A stretch of 64,000 bases of DNA from Streptomyces sp. NRRL F-6131 (GCA_000719695.1 JOHN01000038.1:58980-122979), one strand, 5' to 3'. Numbered from the stretch's first letter, positions 35,358-45,445 are shown. Numbers and translations: made by a program. Notes: a model not told the origin generated them from the sequence alone.

Positions 35358-36344
35358 GTGCTCCGGATCGAGTTGGATTCCCGTGCTGTGGCGAACACCC
35401 GGTTCGTGATCTCGCCGCTGCACGTCGTCACCGACGGCCTGTGGCTGCTCCACCCGTCGGCGGGGCCCGCCCGGCGCGGGCCGGGCGCGCTGGTCCGGGA
35501 GTCGGTGCGCGACCGGCGGCTGGTCCTGCTGGAGTCGTTCTTCACGGGGGCGTGGACGTACGTCCCGGACTTCCTGAGTCCGCTGCCGGACCACCACGAG
35601 GAGTCGCTCGAACGGGAGTTGCACGCCGTCGCGACCGTCGACCCGGAGCGGCTGGCGCAGGAGGTCGGGGTGATGCTCGCGGGCGACGCCGGGATCGGCA
35701 TCACCGGCGGCCGGGCCCCGCGGGCCCTGCTCCGGGCGCTCGACCGGGGCGAGCGGGACTTCGCCGAGCGGGTCGCGGCCGAGCTCCACCAGCTCTGGCA
35801 GGCGGCCGTCGGACCGCACTGGCCCGCGCTGCGCGCCCGGATCGACGCCGACATCGCGCGGCGGGCGCAGACCGCCGCCCGCCAGGGCCTGGCGGGCATG
35901 CTCGCCGGGCTGCACCCGCGGGTCCGGTACGACGAGGACGGCGTCCGGTTGGCCGTGGCGGCCCGGGGGGAGATCTGCGCGGCCTCGCTCCAGTTGACGC
36001 CGGCGGTCTTCAGCACCGACCTGCACATCGCCGTCGACCCGCTGCCCGGCACCGGGCGGCAGCGGCCGCTGATCCTCTACCCCGCGCTCCCCGGCCCCGA
36101 CGCCGACCCCGGACCGGCTCCGGCGGCGCCAGCCGGCGACCTGATCGGCGCGACCCGGGCCCGTCTCCTCGGCGATCTGGAGACCCCCCGGAGCACCACC
36201 GAACTGGCCGAACGGCACTGGCTCGCCGCCAGCACCGTCTCGTACCACCTCGGCGTCCTGCACCGGGCGGGCCTGCTGGTGAAGACCCGTACCGGGCACC
36301 GGACGCTGTACCAGCGGACCTCACGGGCCGACGCCCTCCGGTAG
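35358..36344 (+). CDS. ArsR-type regulator with N-terminal DUF5937 domain
   Basis: 328 residues from GTG 35358 (GGAGGGG six bases upstream). The beginning LRIELDSRAVANTRFVISPL and the long middle domain match Streptomyces regulators of the DUF5937 + HTH type. The winged helix is C-terminal: LGDLETPRSTTELAERHWLA, STVSYHLGVLHRAGLL and RTGHRTLYQRT. Target genes unknown; no divergent partner is close enough to infer one. Confidence 0.88.
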   Translation: MLRIELDSRAVANTRFVISPLHVVTDGLWLLHPSAGPARRGPGALVRESVRDRRLVLLESFFTGAWTYVPDFLSPLPDHHEESLERELHAVATVDPERLAQEVGVMLAGDAGIGITGGRAPRALLRALDRGERDFAERVAAELHQLWQAAVGPHWPALRARIDADIARRAQTAARQGLAGMLAGLHPRVRYDEDGVRLAVAARGEICAASLQLTPAVFSTDLHIAVDPLPGTGRQRPLILYPALPGPDADPGPAPAAPAGDLIGATRARLLGDLETPRSTTELAERHWLAASTVSYHLGVLHRAGLLVKTRTGHRTLYQRTSRADALR

Positions 36345-36373
36345 CCGCCGGGGCCTGGTGTCGCCCGACGCCG

Positions 36374-36428
36374 CGCGCCCCCGCCGTGGCGCCGGAGCGG
36401 CGGCCGCGGCGGGAACGGCGGGGGCGCG
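36374..36428. terminator. 13-bp stem terminator between convergent genes
   Basis: CGCGCCCCCGCCG (36374-36386) pairs perfectly with CGGCGGGGGCGCG (36416-36428), loop 29 bases, just before the stop of the SulP gene. Confidence 0.7.
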
Positions 36429-36431
36429 GAG

Positions 36432-37919
36432 TCAGGCGGCCGCGGCGGGGAGGCCGACGAGTTCGGCCGAGCCGTTGCGGTTGTGCCGCTCCTGCCAGAG
36501 TTCCAGGGCGCTGCGGCAGGCGTGGTCGAGGTGGCGCACACCGGCCAGGTCGAGGCGCACCGGGCGGTCCGCCGGCAGGCCCTCCAGGGCTTCGAGGGTC
36601 TCCAGGAGGCGCGGCAGCCGGAGGAAGGTGGCGTTGCCGTGCAGGGTCACCCGGACGGCGCCGTCGGGCAGTTCGGTGACCGCGACCTGGAGGTGGGAGG
36701 TGTCCCAGGCGCTCTTGAGCACCGCGAGGAGCAGGCCGAGGAGCACGCCTTCGAGCAGGTTGGTCAGCACGATGGCGACGGCGGTGACCGCCAGGATGCC
36801 GGCCTCGCCCCGGTCGGCCCGCCAGAGCGGGCGCAGGGTGCGGAGCGGGATCAGCTTGCCGCCGGCGTGCACCAGGACACCGGCCAGGGCGGCGAGCGGG
36901 ATCGCGGAGAGCGCGGCCGGGATCAGGGCGGCGAAGAGCAGCAGCCACACGCCGTGGAGCACCCGGGAGGCCTTGGTGCGGGCGCCGGCCTGGACGTTGG
37001 CGGCGCTGCGGACGATCACCGCGGTCATCGGCAGGGCGCCGAGCAGGCCGCAGACGGTGTTGCCGACGCCCTGGGCGAGCAGTTCGCGGTCGTAGTCGGT
37101 GCGCGGGCCGTGGTGCAGACGGTCGACGGCGGCCGCGCTGAACAGGCTCTCGGCCGAGGCGATCAGGGCGAAGGCGAGCGCCGTGCCGAGGACGCCGACG
37201 TTGCCGAGCGCGGCGAGGTCGGAGGCGCCGGGCAGGTCGATCACTCCGGCGAGGCCGGCCACCTCGACCCGGGCCACCGGCAGGTCGAACAGGGCGGTGA
37301 CGGCGGTCGCGGCGGCGACGGCGGCGAGCGGCGCGGGCACCACCCGGACCTTGGCGGGCAGGCGCGGCCAGAGCAGCAGGACCGCGATCGTGCCGACGCC
37401 GATCGCGGCGGCGGCGAGCGCGCGCGGCTCCCCGGCGACGTCGGCGACCAGGCCGGGGAGCCCGGCGAGCTTGGCGGGGCCGCCGGTCGGGCCCTTGATG
37501 TCGGCCAGCGCGTAGAGCTGACCGGCGATCAGGATCAGGCCGATGCCGGCGAGCATGCCCTGGACGACGGAGACGGAGATCGCCCGGAAGAGCCGACCGA
37601 GGCGCGCGGCGCCCATGACGAGCTGGAGCAGGCCGGCGACGGCGGTGATGACGCCGAGGGTGGCGAGGCCGTGCTCCTGGACGGCGGCCAGGACCAGCAC
37701 GGTCAGGCCGGCGGCGGGGCCGGACACCTGGAGGCTGCTGCCGGGCATCAGCCCGGTGACCAGACCGCCGACGATGCCGGTGACCAGGCCGAGTTCGGCC
37801 GGGACGCCGGAGGCGACGGCGACGCCCACGCAGAGCGGGAGGGCGACCAGGAAGACGACGAGGGAGGCGGGGAGGTCGGAGCGCAGAGTGCTCAGCCGAA
37901 GGGCGGGACGACGAGTCAT
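36432..37919 (-). CDS. SulP-family anion transporter with STAS domain
   Basis: 495 residues. The core has 10 or more membrane segments (SLVVFLVALPLCVGVAVASG, LQVSGPAAGLTVLVLAAVQE, FALIASAESLFSAAAVDRLH) and the C-terminal STAS part carries RVTLHGNATFLRLPRLLETL and VRLDLAGVRHLDHACRSAL. SulP proteins carry sulfate, bicarbonate or other anions. A beta-carbonic anhydrase gene lies 91 bases upstream on the same strand, which points to bicarbonate, as for BicA-like SulP proteins (inference). ATG 37919 opens directly into the transporter. Confidence 0.92.
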   Translation of the reverse strand: MTRRPALRLSTLRSDLPASLVVFLVALPLCVGVAVASGVPAELGLVTGIVGGLVTGLMPGSSLQVSGPAAGLTVLVLAAVQEHGLATLGVITAVAGLLQLVMGAARLGRLFRAISVSVVQGMLAGIGLILIAGQLYALADIKGPTGGPAKLAGLPGLVADVAGEPRALAAAAIGVGTIAVLLLWPRLPAKVRVVPAPLAAVAAATAVTALFDLPVARVEVAGLAGVIDLPGASDLAALGNVGVLGTALAFALIASAESLFSAAAVDRLHHGPRTDYDRELLAQGVGNTVCGLLGALPMTAVIVRSAANVQAGARTKASRVLHGVWLLLFAALIPAALSAIPLAALAGVLVHAGGKLIPLRTLRPLWRADRGEAGILAVTAVAIVLTNLLEGVLLGLLLAVLKSAWDTSHLQVAVTELPDGAVRVTLHGNATFLRLPRLLETLEALEGLPADRPVRLDLAGVRHLDHACRSALELWQERHNRNGSAELVGLPAAAA

Positions 37920-38010
37920 CGGGTCCTCGGGAGAGTAGCGGTGCGGACAGTGGTGGTGGGGCGGCAAGCGGTGCTTCCGCGGGCGGGGCGGCGGCGGGCC
38001 GCGGGCGGAC

Positions 38011-38613
38011 TCACAGCGGGAGGAACAGGCCGGTGTCGGCCCGGTGTTCGAGCACCAGCCCGGTGTGGATCTCGTAGAACCAGCCGCGCAACCGCATTCG
38101 CCCCTCGGTCAGCCGCCGGGCGACGGCGGGGTAGCCGCGCAGCCGGTCGAGCTGGGTGAGGACGTGCCGCTGCACGGGGCCGGCGACCGTGGGGTCGAAG
38201 ACGTCGGCCGCGTCCGCGCGGAGCACGGCCTGGTCGGCGTGGCGCAGCCAGGCGCGGACGGCCGGCACCACGCTGAGGTCCTCGCCGCGGACCACCGCGC
38301 CGACGGCGCCGCAGTGCGAGTGGCCGCAGACGACGATGTCGTTCACGCCGAGCACCTCGACGGCGTACTCGATGGTGGCGGTCTCTCCCGAGGAGCCGTC
38401 GGCCCGGTACTCGGGGACGATGTTGCCCGCGGTGCGGAGTTCGAACAGGTCGCCGGGCTCGGCGTTGGTGATCAGGGCCGGGACCACGCGGGAGTCGGAG
38501 CAGGTGATGAACAGGGCCTGCGGGGTCTGGCCGGCGGCGAGTCCGGTGAGTTCCCGGCCGGTGTCGCCCGCGCGCTGCGGGAACGCCCGGGCTCGGTCGA
38601 TGAGCGGTTCCAT
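38011..38613 (-). CDS. beta-carbonic anhydrase
   Basis: 200 residues. Zinc ligands Cys38, His98 and Cys101 (FITCSDSR; VCGHSHCGAVG) and the Asp40-Arg42 dyad are all present, so it is active-type. It interconverts CO2 and bicarbonate in the cytosol. ATG 38613 is the only plausible start; AAGGAGG lies rather far upstream (11 bases). It precedes the SulP gene and probably shares a transcript. Confidence 0.93.
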   Translation of the reverse strand: MEPLIDRARAFPQRAGDTGRELTGLAAGQTPQALFITCSDSRVVPALITNAEPGDLFELRTAGNIVPEYRADGSSGETATIEYAVEVLGVNDIVVCGHSHCGAVGAVVRGEDLSVVPAVRAWLRHADQAVLRADAADVFDPTVAGPVQRHVLTQLDRLRGYPAVARRLTEGRMRLRGWFYEIHTGLVLEHRADTGLFLPL

Positions 38614-39075
38614 GAGGGTGGTTGCCTCCTTCGGTGACCCTCGCGGCGCCGGCCGGGAGGGGCGGTGGACGGGCAGGCGCCGCGAACCGCCTCGGTGACC
38701 CCGGGTGTCCCCCTGATCACCTGACGGAGCGTCAAGGGGAAGTAAAACACAGGTATGGGGAGGGCAAAAGCGCGTTCGGGAAGAAGAGTGTGCCGATCCG
38801 GTTAACATCCTGTTGCCTTGAACGAAGTCCCGCCTTCCGTTCTGGAAGGCGCAGGTCGGGGAGGGGGCGCCCGCCGGAGCGCCGACGGCGTGCGGCGCTG
38901 CGTGTGCGCCTCTTCCTTGTACGACGCGCCCTCCACGCCTGTCCGCCCGCGTGCGGGCGGCCTCGGGCCGAGAACGGCACCGGCCCGGGAGAACTCGTGA
39001 CGTGAGTTCTCCCGGGCCGGTGCCGTGAGCGTCGGCGCGCCGGCAAGGTCGGCGCGGCGCTGGGTTGCGCGGTGG
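38614..39075. terminator. intergenic region with 23-bp perfect stem terminator (38974-39026)
   Basis: The region holds the promoter side of the carbonic anhydrase gene (TTGACG on the minus strand near 38720, no clear -10) and no supported gene. Bases 38974-38996 pair perfectly with 39004-39026 around GTGACGT, a very long uninterrupted stem that should terminate the hydrolase gene ending at 39076. Confidence 0.8.
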
Positions 39076-40605
39076 TTACCGCGTCGGGTCCGGGGCGCAG
39101 GTGAGGTCGCGGGGCGGGAGGGTGCCGGTGGTCAGGAAGTGGTCGGCGGCGGTGACGGCGCAGGACGGGACCGCGCGGTCGTAGGCGCCGTGGTTGCCGC
39201 CGTCCACCGTGACCATCCGGGCCCGTTTGCCGAGCGTGGCGCGCATGCCGAGCGCGCCGACCAGGGGCGTGGCCGGGTCGCGCTCGGTCTGGAGGAGCAG
39301 GATGTTGGTGGGGCCGCGGTCGGTGATGCGGACCGCGGGTTCCACGGGGGCGGGCCAGAACGCGCAGGGCCAGATGTTGGCTCCCATGCCGGCCAGGATC
39401 GGGTTCCGCTGCCGGCTCTCGGCGACGCCGCGCCGGTAGTGGCCGGGGTCGCGGGGCGCCGGGGTGTCGCCGCAGAGCACCGCCGTCAGCGCGGCCACGT
39501 CGTTGTCGTCCGGGATGCCCGGGGTGCCCTTGGTCAGCCACCAGTACGGGACGGGGCCGGCGCCGTCGTCGGCGAGGAAGCGCCACCAGTCGGCGATCTC
39601 CTGGAACAGCGCGGTGTGGTAGGAGTCCAGCCGGTAGAGCGTGCGCCACAGGTTGCCGTTGACCGGTCCGGCCACCGGGTGGTTCACCGGGGTCCGGTCC
39701 AGCTTCGCGGCCAGGGCGAGGTAGTTGGCGCGGACGGCGGCGGGGGTGGCACCGAACCGCAGGGTGGCGTCGCGCTCGGCCGCCCAGGCGGCGAAGTCCT
39801 CGAAGCGCAGTTCGCTCGCGCGGTCCCAGGTGGCGAGCCGGTCCTGCCAGGTGACGTTGGGACTGACGTTGCCGTCCAGCACGAGGCGGTCCGTCCGCCC
39901 CGGGAACAGCTCGGCGTAGACGACGCCGAGGTAAGTGCCGTACGAGGCGGCGCGGTAGGAGATCTTCGGCTCGCCGAGCGCGGCGCGGACGCGGTCCAGG
40001 TCGCGCGCCGTGTTGGCGGTGGTCAGGTGGCGGATCCACTCGCCGTTGCGGGCCAGGCAGTCGCGGGCGAGGTCCCGGGCGAAGCGCACGTTCGGGGCGA
40101 TCGAGCCGTCCGGGGCCGGGAAGGGGAAGACCAGCTCGTACGGCACCTCGGCGGCCGTCCGGCCGCAGCTGACCGGGGTGCTGCGGCCGACCCCGCGCGG
40201 GTCGAAGCTCACCAGGTCGTACCGGTCCAGCACGTCCTGCGGGTAGCCGGCCTCCAGGGCGGTGGGCAGGTGCAGGCTGACCGTTCCCGGGCCGCCGCCG
40301 TTGTGGACCAGGATGCCCCGGCGCAGTCCCGGCTGGGCGGTGGCGAGCCTGGACACCGCGATCTCGATGGTCCGCCCGTGGGGCGCCCGGTAGTCCAGCG
40401 GGACCCGCAGGGTGGTGCAGCGCAGCCTCGGGTCCACCGGGGCCCCGGACGGGTCGGCGGGGCAGTCCGTCCACACCAGGGGCTGCGCGGGCGGGCGGGG
40501 CGCCGCCCCGGCCGCGCCGGCGCCGGCGGTCGCTCCGGCGAGGGCCAGGGCGAGCGCGGCGCCGACGGTTCTGAGTGGCCCGGTCAGTCTCGATCTCGTC
40601 AACAT
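39076..40605 (-). CDS. secreted tripeptidyl-aminopeptidase-like alpha/beta hydrolase
   Basis: 509 residues. A Sec signal (RTVGAALALALAGATAGAGA, AAGAAP) is followed by the Streptomyces Slp/Tap-type fold: YDLVSFDPRGVGRSTP, nucleophile elbow AASYGTYLG (Gly usually precedes; here AAS), LLLQTERDPATPL (Asp) and DGGNHGAYD (His), then a TAP-like C-terminal domain. It probably removes N-terminal tripeptides from extracellular proteins. Start: the first codon 40605 fits the signal peptide. Confidence 0.9.
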   Translation of the reverse strand: MLTRSRLTGPLRTVGAALALALAGATAGAGAAGAAPRPPAQPLVWTDCPADPSGAPVDPRLRCTTLRVPLDYRAPHGRTIEIAVSRLATAQPGLRRGILVHNGGGPGTVSLHLPTALEAGYPQDVLDRYDLVSFDPRGVGRSTPVSCGRTAAEVPYELVFPFPAPDGSIAPNVRFARDLARDCLARNGEWIRHLTTANTARDLDRVRAALGEPKISYRAASYGTYLGVVYAELFPGRTDRLVLDGNVSPNVTWQDRLATWDRASELRFEDFAAWAAERDATLRFGATPAAVRANYLALAAKLDRTPVNHPVAGPVNGNLWRTLYRLDSYHTALFQEIADWWRFLADDGAGPVPYWWLTKGTPGIPDDNDVAALTAVLCGDTPAPRDPGHYRRGVAESRQRNPILAGMGANIWPCAFWPAPVEPAVRITDRGPTNILLLQTERDPATPLVGALGMRATLGKRARMVTVDGGNHGAYDRAVPSCAVTAADHFLTTGTLPPRDLTCAPDPTR

Positions 40606-40709
40606 AGGTCTGGACCATAGGGACGAGGTGACCCGGTGTCACCCCCCTTGCGGGGTGGCGGCCGGAAGCGGCCAGCAGGTGGGCCGGTCGGGTCGATCGG
40701 GCCGGTCGA

Positions 40710-41393
40710 TCAGTCGGTCGGGCGGGGCGTGGGGACCAGGCCGGTCTGGTAGGCGAGGGCGACGAGCTGGGCGCGGTCGCGGGCGTCGAGCTTGGCCATC
40801 GCGCGGTGGATGTGGGTGCGCACCGTGAAGGGGCTGACGAACATCCGGGCGGCGATCTCCTCGTTGCTGAGCCCGGTGGCGGCCATCGCCATCACCTCCC
40901 GCTCCCGGGCGGTCAGCACGGCGAGCCGCTCCGGGGTGGCCGCCGGGGGCCGCTCGGGGTCGGGGTGGGCGAGCAGCCGGTCGATGACGGCGCGGGTGGC
41001 GGCGGGCGACAGCAGCGGTTCGCCCGCGGCGACGCGGCGCAGGGCGGCGAGCAGTTCGGTGGGTTCGGCGTCCTTGCCGAGGAAGCCGCCGGCGCCGGCC
41101 CGCAGCGCCTGGGCGACGTACTCGTCGATCTCGAAGGTGGTGAGGATGAGCACCCGGGTGCCGGCGAGGTCGGGGTCGCCGCAGATGGCGGCGGTGGCGG
41201 AGAGGCCGTCGACGCCGGGCATCCGGATGTCCATCAGGACGACGTCGGGGCGGGTCGCCCTGGCCAGCTCGACCGCCTCGCCGCCGTCGGCGGCCTCGCC
41301 GACCACCTCCATGTCGTCCTCGGCGTCGATGAGGACGCGGAAGGCTCCGCGCAGCAGCGTCTGGTCGTCGGCGAGCAGTACTCGGATGGTCAC
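40710..41393 (-). CDS. NarL/LuxR-type response regulator
   Basis: 227 residues from GTG 41393. Receiver domain: LLADDQTLLRGAFRVL, phospho-acceptor Asp in VVLMDIRMPG, and LTTFEIDEYV. LuxR HTH: LTAREREVMAMAATGLSNEE, FTVRTHIHRAMAKL. Its start overlaps the histidine kinase stop by four bases, making a coupled pair. The MMPL exporter gene just upstream of the pair is a candidate target. Confidence 0.95.
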   Translation of the reverse strand: MTIRVLLADDQTLLRGAFRVLIDAEDDMEVVGEAADGGEAVELARATRPDVVLMDIRMPGVDGLSATAAICGDPDLAGTRVLILTTFEIDEYVAQALRAGAGGFLGKDAEPTELLAALRRVAAGEPLLSPAATRAVIDRLLAHPDPERPPAATPERLAVLTAREREVMAMAATGLSNEEIAARMFVSPFTVRTHIHRAMAKLDARDRAQLVALAYQTGLVPTPRPTD

Positions 41394-42589
41394 GCGGGTT
41401 CCTCTCGGGCGGCGGTGCGCAGGGGCAGTTCGGCGGAGACCAGGAAGCCGCCGCCCGGCCGGCGGTCGGCGGTGAGCCGGCCGCCGACGGCGGCGGCGCG
41501 CTCGCGCATGCCGATCAGGCCGAAGCCGCCGCCGGCCGGGGCGGCCGCGACGGTCACCGGCGGGACCGGCCGGTCGTTGGCGACGGTCAGCAGGACCCGG
41601 CTGCCGGAGTACGTCAGGGTGACGTCGGCGGCGGTGCCGGCGGCGTGCTTGGCCACGTTGGTGAGGGCCTCCTGGAGGATCCGGTAGGCGGTCAGGTCGA
41701 CGCCCGGGGAGAGCGGCTGCCGCTCGCCCTCGACGACGAGCCGGACGGACAGCCCGGCCCGTTCGAAGGCGCCGACGAGGTCGGGCAGCCGGTCCAGGCC
41801 GGGGGCCGGTTCGAGCGGGGCCTCGGGGTCGTCGGCGCGGCGCAGCAGGCCGACGGTGGCCTTGAGCTCGCGCAGCGCGGAGCCGGTGGCGTCGGTGAGG
41901 TGGCTGAGCATCTCGCGGGCCTGGGCGGGGTGGCGGTCGAGCAGGTGGACGGCGATCCCGGCCTGGGCGTTGGCGAGGGCGATGTGGTGGGCGACGACGT
42001 CGTGCAGGTCGCGGGCGATCCGGATGCGTTCGTCGGCGACCCGTCGGCGGGCCTCCTCCTCGCGGGTCCGCTCGGCCCGTTCGGCGCGTTCCTCGATGGC
42101 GGCCAGGTGGGCGCGGCGGGTGCGGACGGAGTCGCCGATGGCGCCGGGCAGCAGGATCCAGGCGATGAAGCCGATCCTGGCGCTGATCGCGGCGTGCGGC
42201 TCGGCGATCACGGTGAAGGCGGTGACCAGGACGGCCGAGACGGCGGTGGCGGCGCGGGCGGTGGTGCGGTCGGTCTGCACCGCGAGGGCGTAGAGGGCGA
42301 CCAGCAGCGGGGTGACCAGGCCCGCGTTGAGCTGGGTGGCGACGAGGCAGATGGTCAGGGCGCAGCCGAGGGCGATCGCGAGGAGCAGCCGGGGGTGGCG
42401 GCGGTGGAGCAGGACGGCGGCGCTGGACAGGACGGCCAGGACCAGCGCGGCGGGGTTGGGGTCCAGGTGGTTGCCGAGGCGGTCGACGGTGGTCGTCCCC
42501 GCGGTGGCGATGAACACGGCGAGCACGAGCAGTCCGTCGAGCAGGCGGGGGTGGCGGCGGCCCACGCGGCGCGGCCAGGTGTCGGTCAT
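41390..42589 (-). CDS. NarL-family sensor histidine kinase
   Basis: 399 residues. Four or more membrane segments in the first ~150 with little extracellular sequence, a coiled stretch (EERAERAERTREEEARRRVA), H-box RIARDLHDVVAHHIALA (HisKA_3), N-box ALTNVAKHAAG, and GGGFGLIGMRERA. Such 'intramembrane-sensing' kinases of actinomycetes often watch the cell envelope. ATG 42589 with GGAG upstream. Confidence 0.94.
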   Translation of the reverse strand: MTDTWPRRVGRRHPRLLDGLLVLAVFIATAGTTTVDRLGNHLDPNPAALVLAVLSSAAVLLHRRHPRLLLAIALGCALTICLVATQLNAGLVTPLLVALYALAVQTDRTTARAATAVSAVLVTAFTVIAEPHAAISARIGFIAWILLPGAIGDSVRTRRAHLAAIEERAERAERTREEEARRRVADERIRIARDLHDVVAHHIALANAQAGIAVHLLDRHPAQAREMLSHLTDATGSALRELKATVGLLRRADDPEAPLEPAPGLDRLPDLVGAFERAGLSVRLVVEGERQPLSPGVDLTAYRILQEALTNVAKHAAGTAADVTLTYSGSRVLLTVANDRPVPPVTVAAAPAGGGFGLIGMRERAAAVGGRLTADRRPGGGFLVSAELPLRTAAREEPA

Positions 42590-42876
42590 GCTCGGTTCTC
42601 CACGGTCCGGGTTGCCCCGGCGCGTCCCCCGCCGGGCCCGGACGGTTCGGCGGGAGGGGTGCGGGTCGGGCGGGGTGCGGGTCGGGTGGCGTGCGGGTGC
42701 GGGCGGGTCGGGGCGTACTGCGGATGCAGTACACGGATCGTCGGGTCGTCGGATCGTCGCACGGAATGCGGTTCGTCCGCGGTTCGTACCATTTTGACCG
42801 GTCGGCGGGGGTGGCCGGGACGCGGGCCGCCCCGCCGCGGTCCCGGTGGGCCGGGAACCGCGGCGGGGCGGGGCGG

Positions 42877-45111
42877 TCAGACGCCGACGGAGTGGCGGGC
42901 GGGGTCCGTCCCGGAGCCGTCGGCCGGGGCCGGGGCCGGCCGCGGGGCCGCGGTCTGCAGCCGCGCGCCCTCGACGTCGACGTCGGGCACGATCCGGTCC
43001 AGCCCGCGCGGCAGCCACCAGGCGCGGCGGCCGAGCAGGGCCAGGGCGGCCGGGACGATCGCCATCCGGACCACGAAGGCGTCGAAGGCGACGGCGGCGG
43101 CCAGGCCGAAGCCCATCATCTTGACCATCGGCTCGTTCATGCCGATGAAGCCGGCGAAGACGCTGATCATGATGAGCGCGGCGGCGGTGACCACCCGCGC
43201 GTTGTACCGGAAGCCGGTGACCACGGCCTCGCCGGGCTCCTCGCCGTGGACGTAGGCCTCGCGGATCCGGGTGACCAGGAAGACCTCGTAGTCCATGGCC
43301 AGGCCGAACACCACACCGATCATGAAGATCGGCATCATGCTCATCACCGGGCCGGTCTGCTCGATGCCGATCAGGTCGGCGAGCCAGCCCCACTGGAAGA
43401 CCGCGACGACGGCGCCCAGCGCGGCGGCCACCGAGAGCAGGAAGCCGAGGGCCGCCTTCAGCGGGACGAGCACCGAACGGAAGACCACCAGGAGCAGCAC
43501 CACCGCGAGGCCGACGACGACCGCGAGGTAGGGCAGCAGCGCGTCGTTGAGCTTCTGCGAGACGTCGATGTTCATCGCCGTCGGGCCGCTGACCAGGACG
43601 GTCGCGCCGGTCGCGGACCGGAGGTCGGGGGCCTTGTCGCGGATGGCGTGGACGAGGTCGGTGGTCGCGGCCTCGCTCGGTCCGGTGGCCGGCACGGCGG
43701 TCACCAGGGCGGTGTCCCCGGCCTGGTTGAAGACCGCGGGCGTGACGGCGAGCACGCCGGGCAGGCCCTTGACGGCCGTGCCGACCCGCTCGGCGGCGGC
43801 CTTGGGGTCGGCCACGCCCTTGGCGTCGACCAGCACGGTCAGCGGCCCGTTGAAGCCGGGGCCGAAGCCCTCGGAGAGGTGGTCGTAGGCGCGGCGCTGG
43901 GTGGTGGAGGTGGGCTTGGCCTCGTCGCCGGGCAGGCCGAGTCGCAGGTCCAGGGCCGGCAGGGCGAGGACGCCCAGGCCGATCACGCCGCCGACCAGCA
44001 CCGCGACCGGGCGGCGCAGCACGAAGCGGGCCCAGCGGGCGCCGCCGTTGGGGCGTGCGCCACCGGCCGCCGTGCCGGCCCGCCGGCCGCCGCGGAGCTT
44101 GCGGGGCAGGACGCGGCCGCCGATGAAGCCGAGCAGCGCGGGGACGAGGGTGAGCGCGACGAGGACGGCGACCACCACGGTGCCGGCCGCGGCCATGCCC
44201 ATCTTGGCGAGGATCGGGATGCCCACCACGGAGAGACCGGCCAGCGCGATGATCACGGTGAGCCCGGCGAACACCACGGCCGAGCCGGCGGTGCCGACGG
44301 CCCGTCCGGCGGCCTCCTGCGGCTCGTACCCGTCGAGCAGCTCGGCACGGTAGCGGGAGACGATGAACACCGCGTAGTCGATGCCGACGGCGAGGCCGAG
44401 CATCATCGCCAGGGTGCTGGTGGTGGTGGACAGGCCGAGGGTGCTGCCGAGCGCGGTGATCAGGCCGATCCCGAGGCCGACGCCGATCACCGCGGTGAGC
44501 AGCGGGAGCCCGGCGGCGAGCAGCGAGCCGAAGGTGATGACCAGCACCACGGCCGAGATCGCCATGCCGATCGCCTCGGCGGAGCCGCCCGCCTCACCGG
44601 CCTCCAGCAGCGCCGTGCCGCCGATGTCCACGGTCAGGCCCGCGTCGCGGGCGTGCTGGGCGGCCTCCTTCAGGGCGTCGGTGGCGCCGGTGCCGACCTT
44701 GCCGGGCTTGGCGTCGTAGGTGATCGTCGCGTAGGCGGTGGTGCCGTCCTGGGAGACCGCGCCCGCCTGGAACGGACCGGTCGCGCCGACGACCTGCTCG
44801 GCGTGGGCGAGCTCGGCGACCGTCTTCTCGACCGTCTGCTGGTGGGCGGCGGCGGTGATCTTCTGCCCGGAGGGGGCGACGAAGACCAGCCGGGCCGAGG
44901 CACCGTCGGACGTGGCGCCGGGGAAGCGCTCGTCCATGAGGTCGAAGGCCTTCTGCGCCTCCGTGCCGGGCATCGCGAAGCCGTCGTCGGGGGCGGCCGG
45001 CGCCTTGGCGGCCAGCAGTCCCACGGCGGCCAGCAGGGCGACCCAGAGCAGGGTCACCAGCCGGCGCCTGAGGAAGGACCATCGGCCCAGGCGGTAGAGG
45101 AAAGTGGCCAC
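42877..45111 (-). CDS. MMPL-family exporter (RND superfamily)
   Basis: 744 residues from GTG 45111. Twelve-segment duplicated layout: first segment LVTLLWVALLAAVGLLA, extracellular loop with FDLMDERFPGATSDG, the functional motif GLAVGIDYAVFIVSRYRAEL in the first half and GVVFGLAMDYEVFLVTRIRE in the second. Actinobacterial MMPL proteins export lipids, glycolipids or drugs with the proton gradient. It sits directly upstream of the two-component genes and divergent from the aminotransferase operon; either could be linked. Confidence 0.93.
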   Translation of the reverse strand: MATFLYRLGRWSFLRRRLVTLLWVALLAAVGLLAAKAPAAPDDGFAMPGTEAQKAFDLMDERFPGATSDGASARLVFVAPSGQKITAAAHQQTVEKTVAELAHAEQVVGATGPFQAGAVSQDGTTAYATITYDAKPGKVGTGATDALKEAAQHARDAGLTVDIGGTALLEAGEAGGSAEAIGMAISAVVLVITFGSLLAAGLPLLTAVIGVGLGIGLITALGSTLGLSTTTSTLAMMLGLAVGIDYAVFIVSRYRAELLDGYEPQEAAGRAVGTAGSAVVFAGLTVIIALAGLSVVGIPILAKMGMAAAGTVVVAVLVALTLVPALLGFIGGRVLPRKLRGGRRAGTAAGGARPNGGARWARFVLRRPVAVLVGGVIGLGVLALPALDLRLGLPGDEAKPTSTTQRRAYDHLSEGFGPGFNGPLTVLVDAKGVADPKAAAERVGTAVKGLPGVLAVTPAVFNQAGDTALVTAVPATGPSEAATTDLVHAIRDKAPDLRSATGATVLVSGPTAMNIDVSQKLNDALLPYLAVVVGLAVVLLLVVFRSVLVPLKAALGFLLSVAAALGAVVAVFQWGWLADLIGIEQTGPVMSMMPIFMIGVVFGLAMDYEVFLVTRIREAYVHGEEPGEAVVTGFRYNARVVTAAALIMISVFAGFIGMNEPMVKMMGFGLAAAVAFDAFVVRMAIVPAALALLGRRAWWLPRGLDRIVPDVDVEGARLQTAAPRPAPAPADGSGTDPARHSVGV

Positions 45112-45445
45112 GGGAGAGCGGACTCCTTCGGATGGTGGGCGGGGTTCGACGGCCGGGAGCCGCCCGGCGACGGGCCGGGGCTCCCGGAGCATGGCCATCC
45201 TGCGTCGCCGGGGGTCTCGTCGGCGTCGGCCCTGTGCAGGCATTCCCGGCTACTGCGGACGCAGCAGGGCGACCCGGACGGCGTAGTGCCCGGCCGGGTC
45301 GGCGCGGTGCCGGTCTCCACCCCGGGGCGGAGGGGCGGACCGGGCTCCGGGTCACCCGGGCGGAGGCGCGGACGGGCCGCGGGCCGGTGGGCGAAGTAGC
45401 GTGATGTGCCTGGCCCGACCGTTTCGCACCGGTCCGTCCAGGTGT

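Noticed and set aside
38818..39000. 60-codon plus-strand frame in the carbonic anhydrase/hydrolase gap
   Set aside because: No ribosome site or motif, and it runs into the 23-bp terminator stem.
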